64,000 nt of DNA. Source: Parelaphostrongylus tenuis (lineage: Eukaryota; Nematoda; Chromadorea; Rhabditida; Metastrongylidae). Positions 34,676-47,600 of the stretch are shown piece by piece. The notes under the pieces are model-generated. The model did not search any database and had not been told where the DNA came from. It saw only the letters and a program-made list of their open reading frames with translations. Made by a program: the position numbers and the translations under genes. Position 1 is the first letter of the stretch. Each line of letters begins with the position of its first letter. The stretch lies in contig JAHQIW010001321.1 of assembly GCA_019055375.1 (NCBI GenBank), positions 84,501 through 148,500 of the forward strand, in the 5' to 3' direction.

Positions 34676-34962
34676 TCTTCGAAATTTGGTAAAAAATATA
34701 AATATGTTGATAGTGATTTAACAATATTTGGTAATAAAAAAAAATTTTTTAAAATAGCTTTGGTAAGTTGTTCAGGCAATATATTACTGAAATTGGCTAT
34801 AATTCACTTGTAATGATAATTTTTTGTTGTTTATTTTTTTATGGGATTTTAGTTTATCAAAAAGTATAAATTTGCATTTATAAGATATAAATTCTAGGTT
34901 TTGCATTTATAGTATGCTATAATATTAATAAAAGATATTATACAAAAACTTATATATATATA

Positions 34963-35006
<44 letters not shown>

Positions 35007-35035
35007 GTATCACAAAGAGCATGATCAAAAAGTAG
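34676..35035. other. AT-rich segment between cox1 NUMT blocks, with (TA)n
   Basis: Very AT-rich and possibly also of mitochondrial origin, but no gene could be read with confidence. A (TA)n microsatellite lies at about 34951-35001. Confidence 0.5.
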
Positions 35036-35385
35036 TTCTGGATACTTTTAGGCCATTAAAAAAGTATTTATTAAGAGATCGTAATTTAAAAACATCTTTT
35101 TTTGATCCAAGTTCGGGAGGTAATCCTTTGAATTATCAGCACTTGTTTTGGATTTTCGGCCCCCCTGAGGTTCATGTCTTAATTTTGCCCGCTTTTGGAA
35201 ATATTAGACAATCTACTTTGTATTTGACGGGAAAAAAGTAGGTATTTGGTTATTTTGAAATGGTTTATGCTATTTTAAGTATTGGTTTGGTTGGTTGTGT
35301 GGTATGGGCGCATCCCATATATAAGGTGGGTGTGGATTTGGATTCTCGTGCTTACTTTACTGCTGCTACGATGGTTTTTGCTAAA
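35036..35385 (+). pseudogene. NUMT: mitochondrial cox1, central part
   Basis: A continuous frame from about 35072 gives [20 protein letters not shown], then [22 protein letters not shown], stop, [16 protein letters not shown] and [13 protein letters not shown]. All are unmistakable cytochrome c oxidase subunit I. Decay is visible: FGPPEV for FGHPEV (haem/copper ligand region), WAHP for WAHH, and an in-frame TAG where E is expected. It continues the order of the block at 34600 but skips intervening cox1 sequence. Confidence 0.92.
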
Positions 35386-35499
35386 TCAAAAACCTTTTTA
35401 GTTTAATAAAAATATTACTTTGAAGAGGTTAAGATACAAAGGATGGTGTCAAAGATTTCAATATTAGGAGATTTTTTGGCTCACTGGTAGTCACTTTTT

Positions 35500-35710
35500 T
35501 ATCCCAAACATCGTAGCCAACCAACTAAATACTTTAACCTCGTAGGAACAACAATAACCATCGTAGCAGCAGTAACATAAGCATGAGAAACCAAACCCAT
35601 ACCCACCGTATATATGTGATGGGCCCACACCACACAACCAATCAAACCAATACTTGAAATAGCATAAACCATTCCTAAATAACCAAATACCTCTTTTTGC
35701 CCGTCAAATA
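35500..35710 (-). pseudogene. Second NUMT: cox1, inverted relative to the first
   Basis: On the minus strand [17 protein letters not shown], then [20 protein letters not shown] and [12 protein letters not shown]. It overlaps the same cox1 region as 35.22-35.38 kb but keeps different residues (WAHH, KKEVFG intact). It is therefore not a simple copy of the decayed neighbour. Confidence 0.9.
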
Positions 35711-37410
35711 CATCTACTAGATCAAATCTACTCGAAAGCTCAATAGCTCAAAAGCGGGAAAACTTTCCTAACCGGGAAAACCGTCGACGGCTTCCTAGAA
35801 CAGTTGGTATTTAGAATGCGATTTCTTTAGTGAGATAAAAAGAAAAGAAAAATTGGTAAATACTTTTATGACTAGCCCAGCAGTAACTAATCAGTCGGTA
35901 CAACGACGGAGAGACATCAAATTCACAGAAGTCAGGTGGTTGGGGAAAAAATGACTTAAACTTTCTTAGTTCTCAGTTCAGTTCTTCTGGCATTCTTGGC
36001 TTCTAACTGTTCTATACTGCTCAGCTAGTACTGCAAAGTTCGATTACAAGTAATTTTGTAAATGATTTATTTCAGAGATACAAGACACGATTTGATACTT
36101 CACTGCTGTTACAAGGCGTTCGTTCAGTAGTACTGCTTCAATACTGCAGAACAAGTAATATTACTCAGTAGATCAAAGGAATACTGCTCCTTGACCGGTC
36201 AAACTAATGCCGCTTCTCAATAGATCAAAGCAAGCTCCTCAGTGAATCAAAGGGATACTACTCTTCGGCAGGTCAAATAAATACTTCCTCCCAGTAGATC
36301 AAAGTAATGTTATCTCAGTAGTGAAGTAGATCAGCGATATTAGTCTTGAGTCATACTTCAGATTATTTCGCTCTCATGACAGGTCCCCTATAGACTTAAA
36401 ATATCGCGCTAATTAGACGTATCGAGTTCAATATCCGCAGAAAAAATCCCGCTCGGACAAATATCCGTGGAAAATCAGGAGTAACTTTTACTCTTTTCTT
36501 CCGAATAAGAATTGCACGAGGTGCCGAGATGTAGAGAAAGTTGGACTTCTGTAAAATTATCACTGCAGTAATCGTGGAGTACGTCAGTTAGATGGCCATT
36601 CAAGGAGAAAGTGAAATCCTACAGTACCTCACTCCACACTAGTAACGCCTATTACCAGTAAGAATTACCTGTTCCTGCAGAATACAGAAGAGAAGTGTTC
36701 AGCACAGGATGGAAGTCTGACTTGGATGGAAGTGTCCACTAGCGGGCTGGACGGCCGGCAAGAGATGGGAACTTGGACGTGATACTCGATATATCCAATG
36801 AACGACAATTAGCCGTGGAGCGCTATTCTATTCGATAGATTACTCGTCGGGTTAATCCAGTACTGTCAACAATGTCTTTTTATTAGAGGAGAATCAGCTG
36901 ATTAGGAAACATCTTCAGCGGAAATCTGTTAAAAACGTATTTAAAAATCCATTTGTTTGATCTACTAAGGCCTATCCATCGTAGAAATTCAGGCTTCCTC
37001 GTATTTGCCCTCCACAAAAATCTTCGAATAATCCACACGTTGCTTCGACTGCAGCTTCATGATTTCATTTTCTTCATGGATGTCGTATAATTGCGATCTT
37101 GGAGTTACCAGAGTCAGGTCGTTGCCTAAGGCCTTCAGCTGACTGATTGTAGGAGAGTGTTGGGGTCGGAGATCGAACTAGGACTCTGCTCATTACCTCG
37201 CTTCTAATACGAAATATCATTAACTACTGCGCTATCCCGCCCACAGCACAGCATTAAAGTGTTCATTACCGACTTTCGCTGTAACTTGCACATTCTCAGC
37301 AAATTTGAATGACCTTTCATCCAAGGTGAGGGATGTTTTTACGGATCTCCCGCTTTGATTCGGATCTCCGTTTTTTAGGGATCCCGGATCCCGGTTAGTT
37401 GCAAGAACAA
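35711..37410. other. Intergenic region with minisatellite and tRNA-like repeat
   Basis: 36150-36335 is a diverged tandem array of about 40-nt units containing CAGTAGATCAAAG and CGGTCAAA. 36960-37250 is a repeat shared with 60.78-61.08 kb, ending in an inverted tRNA-like head (GATAGCGCAGTAGTTAATG as A box and CTAGTTCGATCTCCG as B box on the minus strand). No gene was seen. Confidence 0.5.
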
Positions 37411-38339
37411 GTTACGCGTTCCCAAGTTGTGGATAGGGGAATTGAACACGCACCAAATGCGATTGTGCGCTTTCCACAGGCGCGGGTGGACATGGGGGAA
37501 CAGCTCCCTGCTTCTGCAACCTGGATTTGATAGACCTCAATTTCTGCGAGTCAAATTGGCCAAAAGCCTGCAAACAAGCGGCTGGAAAGTACACGGGAGG
37601 CGGTTATGAATCGCCTCCAACAAATAAGCTTTCCTTGCTCCCGTGGGAGAGACTGGCGAGTTACCCGTGGGTAACCAGCCCCCGCATCTACGGCCTGGAA
37701 AGCTACACGTCGGGTATCAAAAGTCAGTAATAGCAATAAAAATGGGCCTCATTCCCCTGACTCCGAAAGAGCCCCGCTAAGGCAGTGTCGTGTAGGACGT
37801 TTACGGAGAGACTGTTGAAATCCCAGGACCAAACTAGGCTGCCAAGATCGGAACGGACTAAAGTGACGATCTGTCCTTTTAACGCACGAACATTTGCATA
37901 CATATTGCACTGTAGAGGATCTATCATTGCAGGCAAAAAGGATTAGGTACAACGTCATTAGCCTGGCTAAGATGAGAAGACGCCATCCTTTTCACGCTGT
38001 TTATGACACCGGAGAAGAATTGTTTCTTGGAATATGCGATGGCAGAGGTGTCGGTGGCGTTGGCGTTCCCTTCAAATTGAATTTGGCCACGAACATAATT
38101 CATTCGAACAACTTACAACTCGTATCGGACGATTACGGTTGAAACGATATGGTTCTATGCCGGCTTTGACTGTTTTCGTTGCTCACGCATCAACATCAAG
38201 CTATGAGGAAGACGAAGTCGAAGCGTTCTATATGGATCTCGAAAAGTTTTCCGGAAAAGACCATACATTTTTCAAGGTCATTGTCGGAAATTTCAATGCA
38301 AAAATTGGACCTAGAAAATCGTCTGAAGAAGTAACATCG

Positions 38340-38450
38340 GGATCCTTTTATTATTATTTGAACCAACATGTCATGTGGTCTGGTAAGGATGATACACGTG
38401 TTTCGTTCTTACAGACACGTCAGTCGGGCAGAACATGTCGTCTTTCGATA
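38340..38450 (+). mobile_element. Half of a family 1 foldback MITE inserted in the LINE
   Basis: TTATTATTTGAACCAACATG, then ACACGTGTTTCGTTCTTACA and GTCAGTCGGGCAGAAC match the left arm of the 10.2 kb copy. It interrupts the LINE just after its endonuclease FNAKIGP motif. The right arm is missing. Confidence 0.65.
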
Positions 38451-40239
38451 ATTCGATTCCAGATGAAGGCATAACATTGGGATCTACGAACTATAATGGA
38501 ACGTTTAGGATGAGAGGCTATCTGAGTTCATCATGACGAGCAGAAGCATCCATGGTAGCTCACGATTCCATAGGCATCACTCTCAGCTGTAGAAGTGGGA
38601 GTCTCCCAATGAAGTGTACCATAACGAAATATCGCAACAGTTCAAAGGTTCGACTTTTTGTAAACCTTGTCATTAATAATGGATATGTGAAATCGAGTAA
38701 ACTTATCTTGATTAGTTGACGAGAGGTTGGTAAAGTAGTATTAGTAGTAATTCGACTGAAATTCCGGCGACGCGCCTTTTTCAGAGCCTGAACGTATGTA
38801 TTATTAGTCTATTTGAATGATTCGAAGGATCTTATTTATATAGTGCCTGGGTCGGGTTGAATAATCAAACAAACAGAGGGCGCGAGGTCTCGTGTGATGA
38901 TGAAGCATTAGTCGTTCCGGTCCACTTCGGGCTTTTGGCGTTTATCCAAAATGCCTCAAGAGTTTTGCGCATGGATGTTTCTGAATCTTTTTTCGAGACC
39001 TCGAGCCCTTTATTCGCTTGATTTCCAACTTGACCTAGGCAGTATATATATAAGATCCTCCGAATCATTAAAAAAAGCTAGTAATACACACACCTAGGCT
39101 CTGACGAAGGCGAGTTGCCAAAACGTCAGCCGAATTAGCGCTACAACTACTTACCAACCTCGCGTCAGCTAATCAAGATAAGTTTTCTCCATTTCCATAT
39201 GTCACAACGGAATAGACCACATCTTAGTAAATTTACGGTTCTGTCTAACCGATGTCGCTGTTGTTCGTAGGTTCTACACGGGATCAGACCATCGTCTCCT
39301 TCGCCCGGCGTTCCACTGTTTGTGGAAAGTAGAAAAGTCGTTAACTTTGAAAAAAGAAGTCTCTGAACTACCATAAATTGGGATGTATTAAACTATTAGC
39401 CGGCTTTTGAGAACGTACCGTCGCTGACAATACCGACGAAGAATATGACTGACTCATTGATCATCTTCACGTTAGCGCCATGGAAGGCGAGAGTTTAAAA
39501 GTCACTAAGAGTCGCTTGCCTCCGCAAACATTCGAGTTGAGACGTTAACGTGGATTAGCGCGAGCTACAGGTAACGCCCCACTTTCAAACTTGCGAAACG
39601 CTACAGAGAAGCGATAAAAGAAGATCTCAAAAAGATACGACCAGCAGTTATAGCCGAAGCTGAAGAAACAAAGAAGAGCATTCGCAAACCCACAGAAGTT
39701 TCGCTAGTCACAAGACTAAGATGATTGCACTCCAACGCCCTGACGGCACATACAGCTTCCAGAAGGACAATGGAGAAAATGACTGACCAGTACTACTTGG
39801 GTCTCTCAAATAGCCATGTCCGTTAATGTCCTTACCGCCATATGAACCAAAGGAGGATAAATTTTTCGAACCACCGGTTCTTCCTTCCAAAATCCGACAC
39901 GCTATATCGTTGCTGAAGAATAGAACAGCACCTGGTCCAGACAGAATAAGACCAGAGCACCTTAGAACCTACCGCCAGTTCTTATCAACACCCTGACTAG
40001 GCTGTTCACTAGTTACCTGTCAGAATGCATAGTTTCCAGTCAATGGAAAACCAGCAAGACCGTGTTGATGTTCAAAAAGGGAGACATAGGCAATCATCGT
40101 CCAATCTGTTTGCTGTATGTTGTCTATAAACTCTTCACCCGAGTCATCTTAAACATATTGACAGAACCCTGGACGAACGGCAGCCATGCGAACAAGCAGG
40201 GTTCCGAACGGATTTAGTAGCATAGACTGATTTGTGCTT

Positions 40240-40790
40240 CAAACCTCTCCGAGCAGAGCTCTTTTAGATTGTTAGCAATCACTTAATAGCGTAATGTTTT
40301 CTGATTCTAGCGATGTGCTTAATTTCTGAAAATACGGCTTAGCAGGGAAATAAGATCGACTTTTACATTTTTGGTAACGTTTTTACAGGCTATTCGACAA
40401 GAAGTGGGCCGTGGCAGGAGGCATGGCAGGGGTAAGGAGAGGAGAGACGACAAGTATTTTGTTACTAAGTTGGGAAGTTTCCCTCCGATTTGGAAGAAGC
40501 TCCGAACAAAGCGATTGACTAAGATACTGCGAAAAGTTTCTCTACACACTGTCATGTTTTTCGGCTTTCAGCAAATTATAAGCACGATAAAAATGAAGGA
40601 AAAGCGAGTGTGAAATATAATTTTGATCTGGATGCTACAACGTCGCAAAGGGGTGACATAGGGCTGTAGCCTCGAGTATCAGCTTTCGAGTGATTACTAG
40701 CATTCCTATAAAATTTTTTTCTCTAGGAAATGAGATCGGTTTTCATTTGTTCCCTCTTATTGGGAAAGTACCAATTCTTCACTTGAGTTT
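40240..40790. repeat. Family D element between two LINE parts
   Basis: 'tgtagcctcgagtatcagctttcgagtgattactagcattcctata' and 'cagctattcgacaagaagtgggcc'-like words place it with 23.4-23.9 kb. It separates the LINE pieces that both encode the QP..QAGF motif. Confidence 0.55.
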
Positions 40791-42059
40791 TTGAACAGAA
40801 GCGACAGAACACTGGGCAAAGAACAACCTCGCCAACAAGTGGGGTTTGGAAAAGGATTCAGTATCATAGACCACATTCACACGATCATAAGACCAACTGA
40901 GTTTCACTAGATTTCAAAGGACCGTTCTGTCTCACTTTCGTCGATTTGAAGGAAGCCTTCGATTAAGTGGAAACACAAGCGGTTATAGAGGCTCTGAACA
41001 ATCAGGGAGTCCCTACTCGGTACATAACGATCCTTCGTGAACTTTACAAAGATTTTACGACCAAAATATCGTCATTCTACAGCGATATTACCATCGACGT
41101 AAGAAGAAGGATTTGACAAGGGAGTACAATATCACCAAATTATTCACTGCCACCCTCCAAAACGTCGTCCAAACATAATAATAAGACGATATGGGAATGA
41201 AAATCGAGGTCGACAATTGAACCATCATCCTTCGCTGATGATGTCGTCCTTATAACACCAAATATCGGCCGGGCGAAACGAAAGTTGACTGATTTCGACA
41301 ACTCCTAAAGAAAGATTGGTCTCCGACTAAATCTAACTAATACGATGTTCATGAGGAACGGATGAATTTTGGATGCCCAATTCACGCTCATCAAAACAGA
41401 CATCTGTGATCCTTCACGTGCATTTATCTAGGTCGTAGAGTCAACATGATGAACGACGGCCTAACTCCAGAGTTGAGCAGCAGGAAACGAATGGCTTGGA
41501 GAGCGTTCAAGAGCATCGAGGACGTAGTGAAGCGGACGAAGAAAACCGACTCCGTGCCCACCTTTTCGCCTTAACGGTTATCCCTGCTCTGACGTATGCA
41601 GCATAATCTCGTCGCTACTAAAACAAGATGGAAGATCATTTGGAGTTATTGAAGGCGCAGTTGAACGGTCAATTTTAGGATCATCCCGTACCTCGTAAAT
41701 GAGTGAAGAGACTCGAGATTCTGACCTACGTCAACGATCGGCGGTCAAAGATGTCGCATTACACGACAGGCAATGGAATAAGGAGGGCCGGACACGTGAT
41801 GCTCTTCAACGACAACCGATGGACGAGATTTGTTACCGACTGGATTACCCGGGATGTCTAGCGCTCTTCGGGAAGAGCACTAACGCGGTGATCCGATTTC
41901 ATGACAAAAGCCTAGAAGACAGACATACTGAGCGAATTTCTGGAGCAGGTAGGACACACTGCGCTTCTCTTGCACGCGATAAGGAAAAATGGAAGTGTTG
42001 CTGTGCCCGCTAGGGTCATTCGACAATCAACGGGCCGACAGATCATAGAGTTGGTGACT

Positions 42060-43735
42060 GTTTTACTTCCGTCATCGGTGAATTGCTTCTAATTTTTGTG
42101 GGTAATTTGCTTCTACTTGGGGATTTTGCCTTGCTTACGAATGACCTGAAATGGTGGCCAAATCAGTGTTCCCACAATTTTTTCCAGCGTTCTTCATAGG
42201 AAGCAGTTGCCAGCCTTTTTTGTGATGGGGCCGAATTTTTTCGAACTGGTGTTGTGGCGATCCACCCGGAATTTTATGGATGGTAGGCTTGCTTGAGTCT
42301 GTGTGGCTTCGAACCTCCGGCGTTCATGCATATGTTCTTCAGCATTGCAATCCACTGTGCTTACCATATCCCTGTTGATAAACAACATTAAAAAATACCT
42401 CTTTGATTTTCGATGTGGAGACTCATGCAGAGAACTCGTTACGAAATATATATCGCTCTTATTTTTACTACAAACGGGTAAACAAGGTGAGTGTTGATTG
42501 ATAAATTTCAGCACTGAATTATGTTGTTCACAAAAATTTATGCTGTTATTAGAGTAACTTTCTCTTACTGAAAACATCACATGATATATAGCCCAAATGT
42601 AAGCATCACAATGAGAACGTGATAATGTTGTTAATCACAAAACTCTGATATATAACTGAAATAGATTCCTCTCAATCCAGGACGATAACCAAATCTGTTC
42701 GAGTTTGGCGTTTTCCGCCGAAAACTGAGATAAGAGTAGAAACCCTGAGAATCGTGTGACGACCATTTAGCGTTGAGCATATCTCGTCATATATAGGACG
42801 GTACTGCTACTGAGTTATGCCAGCTCATTCGCAATAGATCACTGTTTTTAGCTCACAATCTAAAGAACCAAAGCAGTCTCTTTGAATTTAAAACTTCATT
42901 TTCTTGCTGCCATCAGTCGCAGAGAATTCCACATTGTTTTTCTCCACGAGGCAAGAAAGATCATAAGTGTTAATCAACCAAGAACGGAATATCCGTCATC
43001 TTTTGGGATAATCATGAAATATGTGGCGCTTGAGCTTCATCGTTTACTTATTTTTTGTTTCAATTTATGAACTCTCGTTATACCAGGATCTCTTACCTCC
43101 CCTGCCCTTCACTGTCCCCAATGTTTCCATCAAACAATTATCTTCATCTTCGACTACTTTTTATCAATCTACAAAGAAGGTTCTAACATTTCTTTCTCAT
43201 TGAAGTCATTGTCTTCCAACCATTACACGTGAAGGTGGCAGGATTCGTGTATAGAATTAGCTATAGACTCAGAACTACTTTTATAAAGCGTTGAATACTA
43301 GTCGAGCAAGGTTTTTTATCAAATTCTGAAATAGCTGCGCTAAGTTTTCAAAGTCTCCATCACGAATAGCTGTAGGCTTCCATAAACTAAAAAGACTTTT
43401 ATTATCTTGCGACTGATGATTTTCGAGAACGACAGCATTTTTTGGAAGCCGTTGGACGGCAATTTGATAGTGATGTGACATATCAAATTTTCATAACCGT
43501 ACAGCATCTGATGCCATGCCATAACACCTAGCTAGGCAAGCTCTAAAGAAGACAATTCCGTTGATACTTTGGTTAGAAATAACTAAGACGGTTTAGGCGA
43601 CTTTATGTCGGCTCATGAAAGGCAGTTTGTTAGAACATATTAATTTTCTGATTGATACCGACATTAATTGAAAATCGGTGTCTGGAAATTATAAAGTCTT
43701 ACATTTTTTTTTCTTCTGGAACGAAAATAACACAT
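42060..43735. other. No gene recognised
   Basis: A 128-codon open frame on the minus strand (42194-42580) and shorter plus frames have no recognised motif or splice signals. No repeat family could be named either. Confidence 0.35.
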
Positions 43736-43740
43736 GACAG

Positions 43741-44691
43741 ATGCACAAAAAGAGCAATGGAGTTGATCCCAAGAGATTACCAAGCGTCCTTTTGGACGAG
43801 TATTCCAGCAATGGACGATCGACGTGTTCGTAGCTAACGTTAGCCGCCTATATTCAAAAATGCCAAGAATTTTAGGAATTTGTAATAAGCATCCGGGCGT
43901 CATCATGTTCGATTTGTAAACTGGGATTTCAGACTTCTAGAAAGTTTTCAAAAGCAGTCTGAGTAATGTTGAACCATCTTTTCACCTCTTCTCATCAGGC
44001 TCTCGATATATGCGAAAAACGGCAGTCAGATGGCAACAGGCTGAATACGTTGACCGATTTCCTAGCCCATGTCGTTCAACTTCTTCATCATTACCTGTAC
44101 ACCCATAGGGTTTGATGTTATTGTGCAAAGGAATTTGACTTTTTCCGCCGCACAAAGCCGCTCAAATCAGCTACAATTTTTCATGTCTTATCGATTTTGT
44201 GACATTATTTCTCTCTTATGATGGCTTTATGGAGAATCTGTCATGTGGAGTAATTTAGCTGCAGAACGGCGAATAACATTTATTAGCCTTTGATGCAAAC
44301 TGATAAATTTTGAGCGATGTTTATGAGCTTCATCTCGATCCACCCATTGCAATAAACGGCATGGCTTGTCGCATAGAATCGATTTCTCTTTGTATTTCAC
44401 AGTTCGATTGCGAAATGTCTCTCGTTTATGTTATGTTTGAAGAACGTCGAAATAGATTTCATGATAACACTCTCGCTTCATTCCTTCATTTATAATGCAC
44501 CTATTTATCGAACTTTTCCAATCATTCTTTTGCTATCTAAATGATGACCGTTTTGGAAGAGTTGACGTCGATTTCTTCATCTCTTGAGTGACTTTTCGTG
44601 AATGATCACGATTATTGTCTTTTAGATGCTCTCCGTTTAACTGCTGAATATAAGCCCACGATCTTATCCGTCATCAAGACTCATATCTTCG
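43741..44691 (+). CDS. Putative exons of an unknown plus-strand gene
   Basis: Three segments look exonic. 43741-about 43834 follows CATGACAG and reads HKKSNGVDPKRLPSVLLDEY. 43999-44109 follows TTCTCATCAG (37 codons, phase 0 to 0: ALDICEKRQSDGNRLNTLTD and FLAHVVQLLHHYLYTHR). 44626-44691 lies between TGTCTTTTAG and GTAAGA (ALRLTAEYKPTILSVIKTHI). Composition is protein-like and splice signals are good, but no donor joining the first two could be fixed and no family was recognised. A further phase-0 segment after TTTCACAG at 44403 may belong. Coordinates cover the cluster, not one exon. Confidence 0.3.
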
Positions 44692-44699
44692 GTAAGAGA

Positions 44700-47600
44700 T
44701 TTTTTGGACCATTTGAATACGAAAGCGCCTCCCGGAATTCATGTTGTGGTGATATTTATAGGTGCATTGGAGATATAGGGCTAACCTTGAGCTCAGTAAT
44801 GCATAAGGAAAGAAAATCCATCATTTCAACAAGCCTGAAATCATTGCAATTGTTAAGTGATAGTTTTTTGAGAGAAGAATAAGCTTTGACGTGGCGCACA
44901 GCAACAATGTAAGCATTAAAAGCTTGAAAAAATCTATATACATATTTTATATTACTAGGAAAGGCATTATTCACTTTCAGTTCACTAAATTATTTGCTTA
45001 TATTTATTTAACATAACCTGTCATCACATCTATTGTCTGAATCGTAGCACTTCTTGCACTTGATTCTTTTCAGCGCCAATCATTCACAAAGGTCTTTAAA
45101 TATTTAGCGCATTGACTAGGCTCCTACTTGGAGATTTCATCTTCTTTGACAAATGTCTTAGAATGCTCGTAGAGCGATTCTCTTGCAATGTTGAAGATAA
45201 CTCAGCCAAAGCGTTCCCACGTGAATTGCAAAAGAGCTTTCAGTCACGGATCAGACTACTATCTCGCTCCCTCATAGGCTGCACTACTACTCACTTAGCT
45301 ATCCACCCAAGCTAGTAAGTATTTATATGGAAGTCCATGAGGTTTATGGGATTAGGAAAACAAGTAACTATTAATAAAAGTCGTTAAAACAAGAATAATA
45401 GACTGAAACAACGATGAGAAATTGCTGCCTTTCGTGGTATTAGCAAGTTTAAGAAGAGGAAAACATTGGCAACAAAAATTTGCTACACATAGGCTTTCGA
45501 TGGCGCGCACAGAAAAACTATTGAATGCATGATAGAATCATCATCATCATCGCCCGCCTCAAAAAATGTGGCTGAACGAAATATTTGCAACCACCGCGTG
45601 ATTTTCTTTCTCGGCCACCCAAGCAAGAAAAGTTCCAGGAGAAATCTTGGTGAGCAGGGCACATCTAAAGTATAGCTACGAACATTTGAATTTGTTATGT
45701 ATAACATTTTTCCTTTGTTGACTACCAGAATGCGCTCGACATTGACGACTTGAATCTTGTGTTAGTAGTGCTAGTCGAATAGCCGCAGCACCTGTCTGTA
45801 TTGAACTTTATCCATTCGCAAACATAATAATTGTACAAGGAAAATACAGCTCTTCCGTTGATCGCATGGCACTTTTACAAGAAAGAAGTCCGACATGGCA
45901 TCACCAGTTTCCGAACCATTTTAGGTCGCACTGCATTAGATAATAAAGTCATTTGATCTGAAGTAAAATGCATGCTGGGATGGTAAAATTCTGTGAAACC
46001 CTCATTTTGGTGATGGCGTCATCGTCGTTTCCACCGAAGATCGGAGATAATGCTTAACGACCTTAATAAAGGCGAAGAGAACTACTAAATTATGTACAAT
46101 TCAGGAAAAGAACCAAACCTTGAGGATTGGTAGAGTAGGGGAAAATAGATGGAAATAACGTTTTTCTCCCTGATCTTTCTATTAGTTTCTGTACTAATCA
46201 AATATCATCACTTTCTTGATGAGCAGACACGAGGTTGTTAACAAAAGTTCTTCAGCACAACATTTGCTGGTGTTTCGGCAGTCTCACCTTTTCAAGGGTG
46301 TGCAGGAGTTAAACTGACACCTGCAGGCTACTTAGTCAAATGCTCATAGTTTCAGCAAATAGTCCTTCGTTGTAGAGTATAACGCACAAATATCTCAGAC
46401 GATCAATGAAGGGAAACTAGCATAGAGGAGAATTACTTCAGAAGAAGTAGAGTAGCATATGTTGCAATTGGACCTCTAAAAAAGCGGCCAAAAAATTTAC
46501 GAAGGTAAAACTCTGCGCCTAGATTTCACTCAACGATCCTAGGGCTTTGCTGCGTAACAGCAGATGGATTGTTCACTTCAATATGAGAATCCTGCACACC
46601 ATTCACGGAGCATGCGCTTTCCAAATTATATTTGACACACATGAGATGAAGCGGCCCTACGAGAATGCAAAGGAATAATAGTCGTAGTCGAAGCATATAG
46701 TTATGTATGTAAAGTACATTCTGGTGTCCACATTTACTAAGTGTGATCGTAGTTGCGAACGATTCTTGGATCATAGAATGCCATTTAGAAATCTCGTGAT
46801 GCTCGAAGTACATTGCCGTTAGGGACAGCGGAGAAAAAAGTGTTTTAAGCCTGTAAGACTCATGAAAAATGAATTATCACCTTTCACTATTTCACTAAGT
46901 AAGTACACCACCCAGTGCACTTTACACAAGAAGTCACTCTCTTTATATCCGAAAGCTATGCATTTTTTTCCGCCGGAGTGATACAGTGGTATTTGTCGAC
47001 GTCGAAAAGACATTTGTAGTTCAGTCTCTCATTCAATAAAAGCCTTGATTGTAGAAGAAACATAGTTGAGTGCCCTTTTGACACGACGATTTTTGTTCTA
47101 TCTTGACATTACTACGAACGAGGACGTGCACCCGCGCTGGGCGGCTTGCAATACACATGACGTAATTGCAAACCCGCGTCGAGGGCTCACCAACCCTCGT
47201 GCAATTCATTGGTCAAAGGTTTTGGACCTGTGTCGAAGGATAAAAACGCTGATTTGAGGCATGAAATGGCGCTTGCAAGTAATTTTATTAACAAAATATT
47301 GCATTCAATCAGCTCCGCGACACTTAATGAAGTCGAAAGCATGGCAGTTTTCGAATTAAAACCGCCCCCAGCTCCATATATGTTAGATTAACTGAATACA
47401 ATGGCTATGAGTGATGCATGCTTCTACTATGTCCATAAAGGAACTATCCATCAACTGTTCCCTCATTAAACTATTTTATTCACATGTTTTGCTACTAGTA
47501 TGAACGCTACTATTCATTTCAATCAGCTTCAATAAATTTTAGTAACAGGTCAAAAACATCGTTTACACACAATCTCACGAACTGTTCTTTTTTTCAAAAT

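Larger units (their letters stand above)
37412..42056 (+). mobile_element. RTE-clade LINE (non-LTR retrotransposon), degraded, with nested insertions
   Basis: Reading across many frameshifts and stops: 5' region 37.41-37.88 kb. AP-endonuclease 37.88-38.6 kb has VGGVGV-like, TTRIGRLRLKRYGS, EVEAFYMDLEKFSGKDHTFF and VGNFNAKIGP. The endonuclease C-terminus near 39.2 kb has CLTDVAVVRRFYTGSDHRLL. The connector is 39.6-40.0 kb. The RT domain is 40.0-41.4 kb (RPICLLSV-like, EQAGF, DHIHT, FADDVVLITPN with the catalytic ADD). The C-terminus is 41.4-42.05 kb (ELSSRKRMAWRAFKSIEDVV). Foreign pieces interrupt it at 38.34-38.45, about 38.65-39.15 and 40.24-40.79 kb. The QP-x-EQAGF region occurs twice (40.16 and 40.81 kb), so two truncated copies may be joined. 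Not functional. Confidence 0.9.

Noticed and set aside
42194..42580. 128-codon minus-strand frame
   Set aside because: No recognised domain, no splice borders, and the codons look unremarkable. It cannot be told from chance.
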